Below, one piece after another: positions 23,831 to 33,137 of a stretch of DNA of 64,000 bases. The number at the start of each line of letters is the position of its first letter. Positions within the stretch are counted from its first letter, which is position 1. The translations under genes were made by a program, and so were the position numbers. This DNA comes from an uncultured Lachnospiraceae bacterium. Lineage in GTDB: Bacteria; Bacillota; Clostridia; Lachnospirales; Lachnospiraceae. The notes beneath the pieces were generated by a model. That model was not told the DNA's origin and did not search any database. It saw nothing but the letters and a program-made list of their open reading frames with translations. The stretch lies in NCBI GenBank assembly GCA_949471785.1, contig CASWRE010000007.1, positions 26,291 through 90,290 of the forward strand, given 5' to 3'.

Positions 23831-26056
23831 TTGATAAGGGAAAGAATGAGACACAGGAAAAATTTGTTTCACCGTATGCTCAGTGTGGCGTTGGTGTTTG
23901 CGCTGGCGGGGGTATCTGTTCTGAGTACCGGAAAGGGCATTCGGGCGGCGTCGGGCGGCACGGTTATTTATCTGGACGGCGTTTCCGGTGACGACGGTCA
24001 GGACGGGGAGTCAAAAGACGAGGCCGTGGCCACTTTTTCAAAGGCGAAAAAGCTGGCGGGCAAGAAAGGGACTATACGTGTCTGCGGTACGGTGACGGTG
24101 AGCGATTCTCAGAGCTGGTCTTTGAAATCGGGCGTAAAGTTAAAAAGGGCTTCCGGCTTTACCGACGCGGTGGCCCATGTCACGGGCAGCCTGAAGCTGT
24201 CCGGCATTACACTGTTTAATACGGATATTTCCGGTTCCGGTTCCGTTTCCGGACTCGCGGGGCGGTCTCCCGCGTCGGATATATCGGTACCGTCTACCAT
24301 TACTCTGGTACAGCCCAAGGCCCTGTCGGAGGTGTCTCTGTCCGATCAGTGTTTCGGTACGGGTTCTTTTGCCTGGGCAAACGGCAGCTTTGTACCGGAT
24401 AAATATGAGACCCAGGCGCAGATCATTTTCTCACCGTCGGATACGGACGTGCATGATTACAGCGGTCTGAAGGGCTGGAACGGGGACAGTCAGACGGTGA
24501 TCCGCTCGGTGAAGGTGCTGACCCAGTCTTTCCTGGAGGAGGAAAAAAAGGAGGACGACTCCGGGGATAAAGATGCGTCGGAGGATTCCGGTAAGGATAA
24601 AGAAGCGTCTGACGACCAGGCGGCGGACGCGGATAAAGACGGCGACGGAAAAACCGACGGGGAAAAGGACCCTGACGGCGATGGGAAATCGGAGGATAAT
24701 TCCGGTTCGGAGGACGGCAAAACGGACGGTGAATCCGGGAAAGAGAATCAAAATCCGGAGGACGGAAAGACGGACAATGAATCCGGAAAAGAAGATCAAA
24801 ATCCGGAAGACGGGAAGACGGACAGTGAATCCGGAAAAGAAGATCAAAATCCGGAGGATGGAAAGACGGATGGTGAACCGGACCAAAAGAATCCGGAGGA
24901 CGGAAAAAGCGACGCCCCGGACGACGGAAATGTCAGTAAGCCCGATGACGGGAGCGATACGTCCGCGGAGGGCCAGGACCCCGCAGACGGCACGGAGAAC
25001 ACCGAAGAAGGCGGCGATTCGGACAGCATGGACGGAGAAAATAAGCCTGCTGACGAGACGGACGGCAAAGAGTCCGAAGAGCTGCCCGGCGGAGAGGATA
25101 AAAAGGATGCGCCTGCAGATACCCGGAATGTGGAGAAGGTGGAGCAGCTCCTGGCGAAACTGCCGGAGTCTGTCGGTTCCCAGGCGGATGTGGACGCTGT
25201 GGTGCAGGCTTCCGTAGCCTACGATCAGCTCAGTGAGGAAGATCAGGCGGCGGTATCGAAAGAATTGACGGATAAAATGTATGAGGCCCAGAGCCGGGCG
25301 CTCAGCTATAACCGGGTCAGCCTGGGAGTAACCGTGCAGGGAGACCTGCCCTGGTACATTCAGTTCCGGGCCAGCGCCGTGGAGGGCCGGAAGATTGATG
25401 ACAGCACCATCCGTACTCTTTTGGAGTCCTATGAGTTCAAGCTCTGGAATCTGATCACGGACAGCGAGTACAAGCTGGACGGCAAGACCGTGACGGTACT
25501 TATGGCCGCCCCGGCGGTTAAGGATGTGGAGATCGTGATCTATCACTATCTGGAAGACGGAACGGTGGAGCACATTATTCCGGAGATCGATGGCGACCAG
25601 ATGAGCTTTGCGACCAGTTCTTTCAGCCCGTTCAGCGTGATCGGCGTCAGTGTGGCGGGAAGTACGGAGCTGGTGGGTTCTACAGGTTTTTCCTATATAG
25701 ATAAGGATTCCGGAAGCGGCTCCGGGGGCAGTAAGGGCGGAAGCGGCAGCACAGGGAATAAAGGTACGGGAAGCAGCGCAGGGAGCAGTAAAGACAAAAG
25801 CGGCAGTACCGGGAATAAAAGTACGGGAAGCAAAAGCAGTTCTTCTTCTACAAAGAGCAGTACAGCTTCCAAAAACCAGACGGCAAAAACCGGCAGCGGT
25901 ACCGGCGTGAAGCGGGCGACTACCGTGGGAACCGGAGACACGAATAATCTTCTCGGTTATATCCTGGTCGGTTCAGGAGCCGCCGTGCTGATGCTATTTG
26001 CGGCCTATATGGTTTACGTACAGTATAAGAGAAAATCTTATTCCAGACGCTCCTAA
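23831..26056 (+). CDS. Large cell-surface protein with acidic tandem repeats and sortase-like anchor
   Basis: An exported protein of about 741 residues. The start is chosen as TTG 23831, 6 bases after GGAGG; ATG 23846 after AAGGGA is the alternative. The signal peptide ends near GIRAASG. The N-terminal domain (about 45-200) looks like a beta-rich adhesin fold (TVIYLDGVSGDDGQ...GTIRVCGTVTV). A long Asp/Glu/Lys/Gly-rich region (about 235-430) contains 16-residue repeats of the type NPEDGKTDxESGKExQ. A structured region follows (435-610), then a Gly/Ser/Lys-rich stalk. The end is VGTGDTNNLLGY, a membrane helix and RKSYSRRS. GTGDTNN resembles a TG-D sortase signal but lacks the usual Pro. Function unknown, perhaps adhesion. 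Confidence 0.75.
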   Translation: MIRERMRHRKNLFHRMLSVALVFALAGVSVLSTGKGIRAASGGTVIYLDGVSGDDGQDGESKDEAVATFSKAKKLAGKKGTIRVCGTVTVSDSQSWSLKSGVKLKRASGFTDAVAHVTGSLKLSGITLFNTDISGSGSVSGLAGRSPASDISVPSTITLVQPKALSEVSLSDQCFGTGSFAWANGSFVPDKYETQAQIIFSPSDTDVHDYSGLKGWNGDSQTVIRSVKVLTQSFLEEEKKEDDSGDKDASEDSGKDKEASDDQAADADKDGDGKTDGEKDPDGDGKSEDNSGSEDGKTDGESGKENQNPEDGKTDNESGKEDQNPEDGKTDSESGKEDQNPEDGKTDGEPDQKNPEDGKSDAPDDGNVSKPDDGSDTSAEGQDPADGTENTEEGGDSDSMDGENKPADETDGKESEELPGGEDKKDAPADTRNVEKVEQLLAKLPESVGSQADVDAVVQASVAYDQLSEEDQAAVSKELTDKMYEAQSRALSYNRVSLGVTVQGDLPWYIQFRASAVEGRKIDDSTIRTLLESYEFKLWNLITDSEYKLDGKTVTVLMAAPAVKDVEIVIYHYLEDGTVEHIIPEIDGDQMSFATSSFSPFSVIGVSVAGSTELVGSTGFSYIDKDSGSGSGGSKGGSGSTGNKGTGSSAGSSKDKSGSTGNKSTGSKSSSSSTKSSTASKNQTAKTGSGTGVKRATTVGTGDTNNLLGYILVGSGAAVLMLFAAYMVYVQYKRKSYSRRS
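24711..24902 (+). repeat. 48-base tandem repeats in the surface-protein gene
   Basis: About three to four units of 48 bases encode NPEDGKTD(N/S/G)ESGKE(D/N)Q; the last unit is truncated. Copy number could vary in frame. Confidence 0.8.
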
Positions 26057-26075
26057 AAGTAACAGATAAAAGTAT

Positions 26076-26140
26076 TACGGAAAAATATTTTCGGTGGGCA
26101 GGCCTTTTTACGGGCTTACCCGCCGAAAATATTTTTCCGG
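26076..26140. terminator. Long inverted repeat, likely terminator of the surface-protein gene
   Basis: GGAAAAATATTTTCGG (26079-26094) is perfectly complementary to CCGAAAATATTTTTCC (26123-26138). An inner GGG/CCC extension gives a compact hairpin followed by A/T-rich ATATTTTT. Symmetric, so possibly bidirectional. Confidence 0.75.
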
Positions 26141-26234
26141 GCGGAGGTCGGGACTGGTTCCAGGCATATCCACGTTTTTTCTGCCATATATATGTAGTGG
26201 GTTTACAAATATTTTTGGAAGGACTGTGAATGCC

Positions 26235-26606
26235 ATGGAGAAAAAATCAATGCCGTATATCGCGGCGGCCTGTGTGAAAGCCCTGATAATTGCCTGCCTG
26301 ACAACGGTTATTCTTCTGTTTGCGATTTCTTTCGTGATGTACAAGGCAAATCCGGGAGAAAACGTGGTCAGTCTGGGGATTATATTTACCTATATTCTGT
26401 CCTGCTTCCTGGGCGGTCTTTATTTGGGACATAAGATGGACAAACGGAAGTTTCTGTGGGGATTAGGTACGGGGCTTTGCTATTTTACCGTTCTCATTCT
26501 TCTGTCAGCCGCCGTGCCAGTGGGAGCCTGGATGGATATACAGCATCTGGTGACGAGCTGCATTCTCTGTCTGGGCGGCGGGTGTCTGGGAGGAATGCTG
26601 GCATAA
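26235..26606 (+). CDS. TIGR04086-type small membrane protein
   Basis: A protein of 123 residues with four hydrophobic helices (about 10-30, 42-62, 72-92, 102-122) and the loop GLYLGHKMDKRKFLWGLGTG. This family is widespread in Clostridia and bacilli (YrzE-like) and has no known function. In many Clostridia it lies beside scfA, secD and secF, as here. Start ATG 26235 follows GGAAGGA at an 11-base distance; GTG 26226 is an alternative. Confidence 0.75.
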   Translation: MEKKSMPYIAAACVKALIIACLTTVILLFAISFVMYKANPGENVVSLGIIFTYILSCFLGGLYLGHKMDKRKFLWGLGTGLCYFTVLILLSAAVPVGAWMDIQHLVTSCILCLGGGCLGGMLA

Positions 26607-26677
26607 ACGAGTACTGTTCACACAGTACCTGGTATGATAAAAATATAAAACAAAATGTGAAACGATGAAAAAAAGGC

Positions 26678-26706
26678 TTTAAAAAGCAGAATCCCTATGC
26701 TATAAT
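26678..26706 (+). promoter_or_regulatory. Promoter of scfA
   Basis: TTTAAA (26678-26683), 17-base spacer, TATAAT (26701-26706) with an upstream TGC (extended -10). Confidence 0.65.
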
Positions 26707-26739
26707 AGCCAGAGAATTTATCACGGGAGGGATATCAGG

Positions 26740-26883
26740 ATGAAACACATCAAGACTTTGAATACAAAGAATTTGCAGAATACAGTAAAAAAGGGCGGAT
26801 GCGGTGAGTGTCAGACTTCCTGCCAGTCTGCCTGCAAGACATCCTGTACCGTAGGCAATCAGACCTGCGAGCAGAGACGGTAA
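26740..26883 (+). CDS. scfA: SCIFF peptide precursor (six cysteines in forty-five)
   Basis: A 47-residue ribosomal peptide precursor. The leader is MKHIKTLNTKNLQNTVKKGG and the core has Cys at 21, 24, 28, 32, 36 and 43. The match to the SCIFF family is clear by length, leader and cysteine pattern. The adjacent radical-SAM enzyme forms thioether bridges from Cys to neighbouring residues (known for the family, for example CteA/CteB). The mature product's job is unknown; the gene is near universal in Clostridia. Ribosome site GGGAGGG lies upstream. Confidence 0.95.
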   Translation: MKHIKTLNTKNLQNTVKKGGCGECQTSCQSACKTSCTVGNQTCEQRR

Positions 26884-26955
26884 TCTTGCTGTATCTTGTA
26901 CGTCAAGCAGCGGTGCTTTCTTGCCGCTGCTATTCTTTTTGCTGAGGGAGGAAAC

Positions 26956-28311
26956 GTGATACACCAGTATATCAATAACGATATTCCGATTGTTCTGGAC
27001 GTGAACAGCGGTTCCGTCCATGTGGTGGACGCAGTGGTCTACGACGTGGTGGCCCGAATGGACGAGGGCGCAGATCTGGAAGATATACAGGCGCAGCTTG
27101 GGGGCAGCTACCCCCGGGAGGAAATCAAAAGCGCCTGGGAGGAATGTCTGGAACTGAAAAAACAGGGCATGCTCTTTACCGAGGATGTCTATGAGAAGGC
27201 GATCGGCCATTTCGCTCACCGCCCCACGGTGGTGAAAGCGCTGTGCCTGCACATTGCCCACGACTGTAATCTGGCCTGCCGCTATTGCTTTGCGGAGGAA
27301 GGCGAGTACCATGGCAGGAGGGCTCTCATGTCCTTTGACGTGGGGAAAAGGGCCCTGGATTTTCTGATTGCAAATTCCGGTTCCCGAAGGAATCTGGAGG
27401 TGGATTTTTTCGGGGGAGAGCCCACGATGAACTGGCAGGTGGTGAAGGATCTGGTGGCCTATGGCCGCGAACAGGAAAAGCTGTATGACAAACATTTCCG
27501 TTTTACGCTGACCACCAACGGCGTGCTTTTGAATGAGGAGATTATGGCGTTTGCCAACCAGGAGTTCGGCAATGTGGTGTTGAGTGTGGACGGACGGAAG
27601 GAGGTCCATGATTTTATGAGACCCTTCCGGGGCGGAAAAGGCAGCTACGATTTCATTATGCCGAAATTCAGAGCTTTTGCCGACAGCCGGAACCAGAAAA
27701 ACTATTATGTGCGGGGGACATTTACCCACTATAATCTTGATTTTGCCGCGGATGTGCTGAGTCTGGCGGATATGGGCTTTACGCAGATATCCGTGGAACC
27801 GGTGGTGGCTCCGCCGGAAGCAGACTACGCCATCCGTGAGGAGGACGTGCCTCAGATCTGTGAGCAATATGATCTTCTGGCAAAGGAGATGATCCGCAGA
27901 GAGAAGGAAGGCAGGGGTTTTACATTCTTCCATTTTATGATAGACCTGACCGGAGGCCCCTGTGTGTATAAACGTCTGTCGGGCTGCGGTTCGGGCAGTG
28001 AGTATCTGGCCGTGACGCCCTGGGGGGATTTGTATCCCTGTCATCAGTTTGTGGGCACGGATGGTTTTTTGCTGGGCAATGTGGAGACGGGCGTGACGCG
28101 TCCGGATCTGGTGGAACAGTTTAAAGGATGCAATGTCTACGCCAAAGAGGAATGTAAGAAGTGTTTTGCCCGGTTTTACTGCAGCGGCGGCTGCGCGGCC
28201 AATGCCTGGAATTTTACCGGGAGCATTAACGGGGTGTACGATATCGGCTGCAGGCTCCAAAGGAAACGGGTGGAGTGTGCATTGATGATAAAAGCCGCCC
28301 TGGCGGAATAG
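26956..28311 (+). CDS. scfB: SCIFF radical-SAM maturase (SPASM domain)
   Basis: Installs thioether crosslinks in ScfA. The N-terminal segment (about 1-85) is a RiPP-recognition-like region. The radical-SAM cluster cysteines are C104-x3-C108-x2-C111 (HDCNLACRYCF). FGGEPTMNW is the SAM-binding motif. The C-terminal SPASM/twitch region (about 335-440) holds many cysteines for two auxiliary clusters, including CVYKRLSGCGSG, YPCHQF and CKKCFARFYCSGGC. The start is GTG 26956, 5 bases after GGGAGG; the in-frame ATG at 26896 has no ribosome site. Length 451 matches the family. It is 72 bases downstream of scfA. Confidence 0.95.
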   Translation: MIHQYINNDIPIVLDVNSGSVHVVDAVVYDVVARMDEGADLEDIQAQLGGSYPREEIKSAWEECLELKKQGMLFTEDVYEKAIGHFAHRPTVVKALCLHIAHDCNLACRYCFAEEGEYHGRRALMSFDVGKRALDFLIANSGSRRNLEVDFFGGEPTMNWQVVKDLVAYGREQEKLYDKHFRFTLTTNGVLLNEEIMAFANQEFGNVVLSVDGRKEVHDFMRPFRGGKGSYDFIMPKFRAFADSRNQKNYYVRGTFTHYNLDFAADVLSLADMGFTQISVEPVVAPPEADYAIREEDVPQICEQYDLLAKEMIRREKEGRGFTFFHFMIDLTGGPCVYKRLSGCGSGSEYLAVTPWGDLYPCHQFVGTDGFLLGNVETGVTRPDLVEQFKGCNVYAKEECKKCFARFYCSGGCAANAWNFTGSINGVYDIGCRLQRKRVECALMIKAALAE

Positions 28312-28397
28312 CGTCACGGAATTTGTGCGAAGCCGCGTATGATGCGGCGGCGCATGGATATACGGCAAATATTATATTTAGGAGATGAGAAATTACC

Positions 28398-30659
28398 ATG
28401 AAGAAAAATCAGGGAATCGCCGTTCTGATCTTGAGCGTCCTGGCCATTGTCCTGCTGAGTTTTACGGCGGCAGTGGGCTGGGGACCGACGGGAACAGGAT
28501 CAGCAAGGAACATTATTACGGGTCTGGATCTGGCCGGCGGCGTCAGCATTACCTATGAGGCAGATCAGGATTTGCCTTCCGCCTCAGATATGTCGGATAC
28601 GATCTACAAGCTGCAGCAGCGTGTTATGAGCTACAGCGAGGAGGCGAAGGTCTACCAGCAGGGCGCCAATCGTATCGCGGTGGAGATCCCCGGCGTGTCC
28701 GATGCCAACAGGATTCTGGAAGAACTGGGCACTCCCGGCTCGCTGTACTTCATCAGGCAGACGGACGATGACGGCAATGAGAATTACAGCTATGACAGTT
28801 CTGTGGGGAATTATGTGCTGAACTATACCATAGACGAACTGAAGGAAAAAGGGTCCATTGTGCTGGAAGGTTCCTCCGTGGTAGACGCCCAGGGCGGCGT
28901 GAATCAGGATAACACGGGAAATAACAACTATGCGACGGATCTGGAATTTGACAGCGCCGGAGCGAAAGCTTTTGCCGACGCGACGCAGTATGCTTATGAT
29001 AACGGGCAGACGATCGGTATCTATTATGACGGCGAATTTGTCAGTGTGCCCAGTGTGAATGCAGTTATCACAAACGGCCGCGCCGTCATTGAAAATATGG
29101 AGAGCGTGGAGGAGGCCCAGCGGCTGGCCACCACTCTGCGTATCGGTTCTCTGACCCTGGAGCTCCATGAAATCAGTTCCAGCGTCGTGGGGGCTACTCT
29201 GGGAAGCAATGCGATCAGGACCAGCCTGACGGCGGGCGCCATCGGTCTGGCTCTGGTGATCATTTTTATGATGGTCGTATATGCTCTGCCGGGCTTTGTG
29301 GCTAGTCTGGCCCTGGTCATTTATACGGGTCTGGAGCTGGTGATGCTCAATGCTTTTGACCTGACGCTTACTTTGCCGGGTATCGCCGGTATCATCCTGT
29401 CTATCGGTATGGCCGTGGATGCCAACGTAATTATCTACGCGCGTATCCGTGAAGAGATTGGCGCGGGTAAATCGGTGCGCGGGGCCATTACCTCCGGATT
29501 TAAGAAAGCTTTCTCGGCCATTTTTGACGGTAATATTACTACCCTGATCGCGGCGGCGGTGCTGGGGGTGCTGGGAACGGGAAGTGTTCAGGGCTTTGCC
29601 ATGACGCTGGCTCTTGGTATTGTCCTGTCCATGTTTACGGCGCTGGTGGTATCCAGACTGATCGTCAATGCCCTTTATGCTGTGGGATTCAGGGACGAGA
29701 AATGGTATGGTAAGACAGTGGAGCGGCCAAGCATTGATTTTGTGGGGAGAAAGAAGCTGTTTTTCACCATATCTCTGATTCTGGCTATTGGAGTCCCCAT
29801 TGTCGGAATGGCGGTGGGCAAAGCGACTACGGGCAGTACGCTGAATTTTAGTCTTGAATTTGTGGGCGGTACGTCTACCACCGTAAGTTTCAATGAAGAG
29901 ATGTCCATGGAGCGTCTGGAGAGCGAGGTGGAACCGCTGGTGGAGAAAATCACCGGCGATGCGGATGTGACCTGCGTGAAGGTACTGGGCAGCAACGATG
30001 TCACCATCAAGACCAGAGTGCTGAATGTGGATGAACGCGAGCAGATGGAAAATACCATGATGGAAAGTTTTGGCGTGGAAAAGAAGGGCATATCGGCCCA
30101 GAATATTTCCGCCACGGTCAGTAATGAGATGCGTCGGGACGCCATTGTGGCTGTGGTTGTGGCTGCGATCTTTATGCTGCTGTATATCTGGTTTCGGTTT
30201 AAAAATATCCGTTTTGCGTCCAGCGCGGTTATCGCGCTGCTCCACGACGTGCTGGTGGTGCTGGGCTTCTATGCCGTCAGCCGCGTGTCCGTGGGTAATA
30301 CTTTTATTGCCTGTATGCTGACCATTGTGGGTTACTCTATTAACGCCACCATTGTCATTTTTGACCGCATCCGTGAGAATATGGGCGGTTCGGGCAAAAA
30401 GGACCTGGCCGTGGTGGTCAATGACAGTATCACGCAGACGCTGACCAGAAGTATTTATACTTCATTGACTACTTTTGCGATGGTGGCCGTACTCTGGGTG
30501 ATGGGCGTGTCCTCTATCCGTGAGTTTGCTCTGCCCATCATGGCGGGTATCGTCTGCGGCGCTTATTCGTCGGTGTGTATTACCGGTTCTCTGTGGTATG
30601 TGATGACTTCCCGCGGCGGGAAGCCGGAACCGGCTAAGAATAGCAAGAAGAAAAAATAA
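28398..30659 (+). CDS. secDF: SecD-SecF fusion protein-export membrane protein
   Basis: Uses the proton or sodium gradient to pull exported proteins through SecYEG. The SecD half starts with a helix and GLDLAGGVSITYEA. It has a large extracellular P1 domain and five further helices (about 275-425). The SecF half begins near residue 445 (FVGRKKLFFTIS) with SLEFVGGTSTTVSF and another six helices. The fusion is common in Firmicutes; 753 residues is the usual size. It follows the SCIFF genes, a linkage common in Clostridia. A strong terminator lies just after it. Confidence 0.95.
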   Translation: MKKNQGIAVLILSVLAIVLLSFTAAVGWGPTGTGSARNIITGLDLAGGVSITYEADQDLPSASDMSDTIYKLQQRVMSYSEEAKVYQQGANRIAVEIPGVSDANRILEELGTPGSLYFIRQTDDDGNENYSYDSSVGNYVLNYTIDELKEKGSIVLEGSSVVDAQGGVNQDNTGNNNYATDLEFDSAGAKAFADATQYAYDNGQTIGIYYDGEFVSVPSVNAVITNGRAVIENMESVEEAQRLATTLRIGSLTLELHEISSSVVGATLGSNAIRTSLTAGAIGLALVIIFMMVVYALPGFVASLALVIYTGLELVMLNAFDLTLTLPGIAGIILSIGMAVDANVIIYARIREEIGAGKSVRGAITSGFKKAFSAIFDGNITTLIAAAVLGVLGTGSVQGFAMTLALGIVLSMFTALVVSRLIVNALYAVGFRDEKWYGKTVERPSIDFVGRKKLFFTISLILAIGVPIVGMAVGKATTGSTLNFSLEFVGGTSTTVSFNEEMSMERLESEVEPLVEKITGDADVTCVKVLGSNDVTIKTRVLNVDEREQMENTMMESFGVEKKGISAQNISATVSNEMRRDAIVAVVVAAIFMLLYIWFRFKNIRFASSAVIALLHDVLVVLGFYAVSRVSVGNTFIACMLTIVGYSINATIVIFDRIRENMGGSGKKDLAVVVNDSITQTLTRSIYTSLTTFAMVAVLWVMGVSSIREFALPIMAGIVCGAYSSVCITGSLWYVMTSRGGKPEPAKNSKKKK

Positions 30660-30672
30660 AAAGGATATAAAG

Positions 30673-30718
30673 ACTGCCGCAAGGGGTATCTGTCCCCGTA
30701 CGCGGCAGTTTCTTTTTT
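30673..30718 (+). terminator. Terminator between secDF and recJ
   Basis: ACTGCCGC (30673-30680) pairs with GCGGCAGT (30702-30709), followed by TTTCTTTTTT. It ends about 10 bases before the recJ ribosome site, so it can separate or attenuate recJ expression. Confidence 0.88.
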
Positions 30719-30737
30719 CATACTTGTGGAGGAAATG

Positions 30738-32447
30738 ATGAAAAAATGGGTGGTTATGGCCAAACGGGCCGATTTCCAAAAGATTGCGGCTCATTTCCAT
30801 ATTGACCCGGTGACAGCCAGGATTCTCAGGAACAGGGATCTCGCCACTCTGGAGGAGATGGAACGGTATCTGCGCGGCGGCCTGGACCAGCTCTATGACG
30901 GCCTGGGTATGAAGGGGATGGCAAAGGCCCTGGTGCTTTTGGAGCAAAAGCTCAGGGAAGGGAAATTGATCCGTGTTATCGGTGATTATGACGGGGACGG
31001 CATCATGTCCTCCTACATACTGCAGGATTGCCTGGGGCGGCTGGGCGGACGGGTGGACGTCCGGATCCCGGATCGGATTACGGACGGGTACGGCATCAAT
31101 GAATCGCTGGTGCGGGAAGCCCATCGGGACGGGGTTGATACGATTCTGACCTGTGACAACGGGATCGCGGCGGCGGCCCAGGTGGCTCTGGCAAAGGAGC
31201 TGGGAATGACGGTAATCGTGACGGATCACCACGAGACGCCCTATGAGGAGACAAAACAGGGCCGCCGTCAGATCCTGCCCCCGGCGGACGCCGTAATCAA
31301 TCCCCATCAGGAGGGGTGTCCCTATCCTTTTAAGGGACTGTGCGGCGCGGGGGTGGCTTTCAAGCTGGCCATTGCTCTGGGCAAAGGCGTAGCGGAAACG
31401 GATTTTACGGAAAGGTATCTGCCCTTTGCCGCCATTGCCACGGTGACGGACGTGATGGAGCTGGTGGACGAGAACCGTATCATTGTGAAAGAGGGGTTGA
31501 AACGGCTGCAGGCCACAGAGAATACAGGGCTTCTGGCTCTGATCGCGGCCAACGGGCTGGAATCCGCGCAGATCATGGCTTATCATGTGGGCTTTATCCT
31601 GGGCCCCTGTCTGAACGCCAGCGGGCGGTTGTACACGGCGAAGCTGTCCCTGTCTCTTTTGAAAACGGAGGATAAAGGTGAGGCGGCGGCCATAGCCGAA
31701 GAGCTGGTACAGTTAAACGACAGCCGCAAGGCCATGACTGAGCAGGGAGTACGCCTGGCCCGATACCAGGTGGAGACCACGTCTCTGAAGGATGACCGGG
31801 TGCTGGTGATCTATCTGCAGGATTGCCACGAGAGTATCGCCGGTATCATTGCCGGGCGTATCAGGGAGGCCTACTACCGGCCGGTGTTTGTGCTGACGGA
31901 CAGCGCCGAAGGCATAAAAGGATCGGGGCGTTCCATTGAGGCGTATTCCATGTTTGAGAAGCTGGCCGAGTGCGGCGCCCTGCTGGATAAATTCGGCGGC
32001 CATCCGATGGCGGCGGGTTTGTCCCTGCAGAAAGAGAACGTGGAGCCTCTGCGTCGGATGCTGAATGAGAAATGCGGGCTCACGGAAGAAATGCTGACGG
32101 AGAAGGTATATATCGACGTGGCAATGCCGGTCTCCTATGTCTATCCGGGTCTGATAGAGGAATTCAGGCTGCTGGAGCCTTTTGGCAGGAGTAATCCCAA
32201 ACCGGTGTTTGCTCAAAAAGGTATCCGGGCGTTGAAAACCCGCATAGTTGGGAAGAATAGAAATGTGATGAGGCTGGAGCTTATGACACCGGAGGGTGTG
32301 AAAGCCGAGGGGGTTTATTTCGGAGAGGCGGAAGAGTTTGAACAGTGGCTTAAGGGAAAAGAGGATTTTTCCATTTTGTATTATCCGCAGCTCAATACAT
32401 ACAGAGGGAGGACTTCCCTGGAGATTCGCATTACCGGATATTGTTGA
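30738..32447 (+). CDS. recJ: Single-stranded-DNA-specific exonuclease RecJ
   Basis: A 5'-3' exonuclease of recombination and repair, 569 residues. DHH-family motifs: VIGDYDGDGIMSS (metal Asp residues), ILTCDNGIAA, VIVTDHHE (the DHH motif), and the DHHA1 motif GGHPMAAG. The C-terminal OB fold is about residues 450-565. Start ATG 30738 is set by GGAGG 5 bases upstream; an ATG three bases earlier is too close. It follows the secDF terminator with little room for its own promoter. Confidence 0.9.
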   Translation: MKKWVVMAKRADFQKIAAHFHIDPVTARILRNRDLATLEEMERYLRGGLDQLYDGLGMKGMAKALVLLEQKLREGKLIRVIGDYDGDGIMSSYILQDCLGRLGGRVDVRIPDRITDGYGINESLVREAHRDGVDTILTCDNGIAAAAQVALAKELGMTVIVTDHHETPYEETKQGRRQILPPADAVINPHQEGCPYPFKGLCGAGVAFKLAIALGKGVAETDFTERYLPFAAIATVTDVMELVDENRIIVKEGLKRLQATENTGLLALIAANGLESAQIMAYHVGFILGPCLNASGRLYTAKLSLSLLKTEDKGEAAAIAEELVQLNDSRKAMTEQGVRLARYQVETTSLKDDRVLVIYLQDCHESIAGIIAGRIREAYYRPVFVLTDSAEGIKGSGRSIEAYSMFEKLAECGALLDKFGGHPMAAGLSLQKENVEPLRRMLNEKCGLTEEMLTEKVYIDVAMPVSYVYPGLIEEFRLLEPFGRSNPKPVFAQKGIRALKTRIVGKNRNVMRLELMTPEGVKAEGVYFGEAEEFEQWLKGKEDFSILYYPQLNTYRGRTSLEIRITGYC

Positions 32448-32465
32448 GTGTAAGTACGTAAAAAC

Positions 32466-32494
32466 TTGTCAAAAAATAGTGAAAATGCTATACT
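32466..32494 (+). promoter_or_regulatory. Promoter of apt (and perhaps rel)
   Basis: TTGTCA (32466-32471), 17-base spacer, TATACT (32489-32494) with upstream TGC. Confidence 0.8.
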
Positions 32495-32573
32495 GAATCC
32501 TACAGAAAAAGGAAGGAAAAGAGTAACGGTGAAAATGTTGGCGCTGTTACGGGAAGGATAGCAGGAGGTAGAA

Positions 32574-33098
32574 ATGAAAAAGATTGAAGAGTATGTGAGA
32601 AGTATTCCGGATTTTCCGGAGCCGGGTATTATTTTTCGGGATGTGACCAGCGTGCTGCAGGATGCGGACGGCCTGCGGCTGGCCATAGATTCACTTCAGG
32701 AAAAAATAAAGGATATATGTCCGGATATGATTGTAGGCCTGGAATCACGGGGATTTATTTTCGGTATGCCGCTGGCTTACAACCTGCATATTCCTTTTAT
32801 TCCCATTCGAAAGAAAGGCAAGCTGCCCTGCGAGACCGTGGAGGCCAGCTATGAGCTGGAGTATGGCAGCGCGTCCATTGAGATGCATAAGGACGCCATT
32901 AAGCCGGGCCAGAAGGTTGTGATCGTTGACGATCTGATTGCCACCGGCGGTACCGTGGAAGCCGCGGTACATCTGATTGAAGAGCTGGGCGGTGAAGTCG
33001 TGAAGATCGTGTTCTTAATGGAGCTGGCAGGTCTCAAGGGCAGAGAGAAGCTGACCGGTTATGAAGTGGAGAGCGTCATCTGCTACGAGGGAAAATAG
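32574..33098 (+). CDS. apt: Adenine phosphoribosyltransferase
   Basis: Purine salvage: adenine plus PRPP gives AMP. It has the N-terminal IPDFPEPGIIFRDVT hood, the GLESRGFIFG segment and the PRPP-binding VVIVDDLIATGGT. Length 174 is standard. Ribosome site AGGAGG before ATG 32574. Located just before rel, a common order in Firmicutes. Confidence 0.96.
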   Translation: MKKIEEYVRSIPDFPEPGIIFRDVTSVLQDADGLRLAIDSLQEKIKDICPDMIVGLESRGFIFGMPLAYNLHIPFIPIRKKGKLPCETVEASYELEYGSASIEMHKDAIKPGQKVVIVDDLIATGGTVEAAVHLIEELGGEVVKIVFLMELAGLKGREKLTGYEVESVICYEGK

Positions 33099-33137
33099 CG
33101 GAGGCATCGCAGTACAGACAGGTAACGGAGAGAGAGT

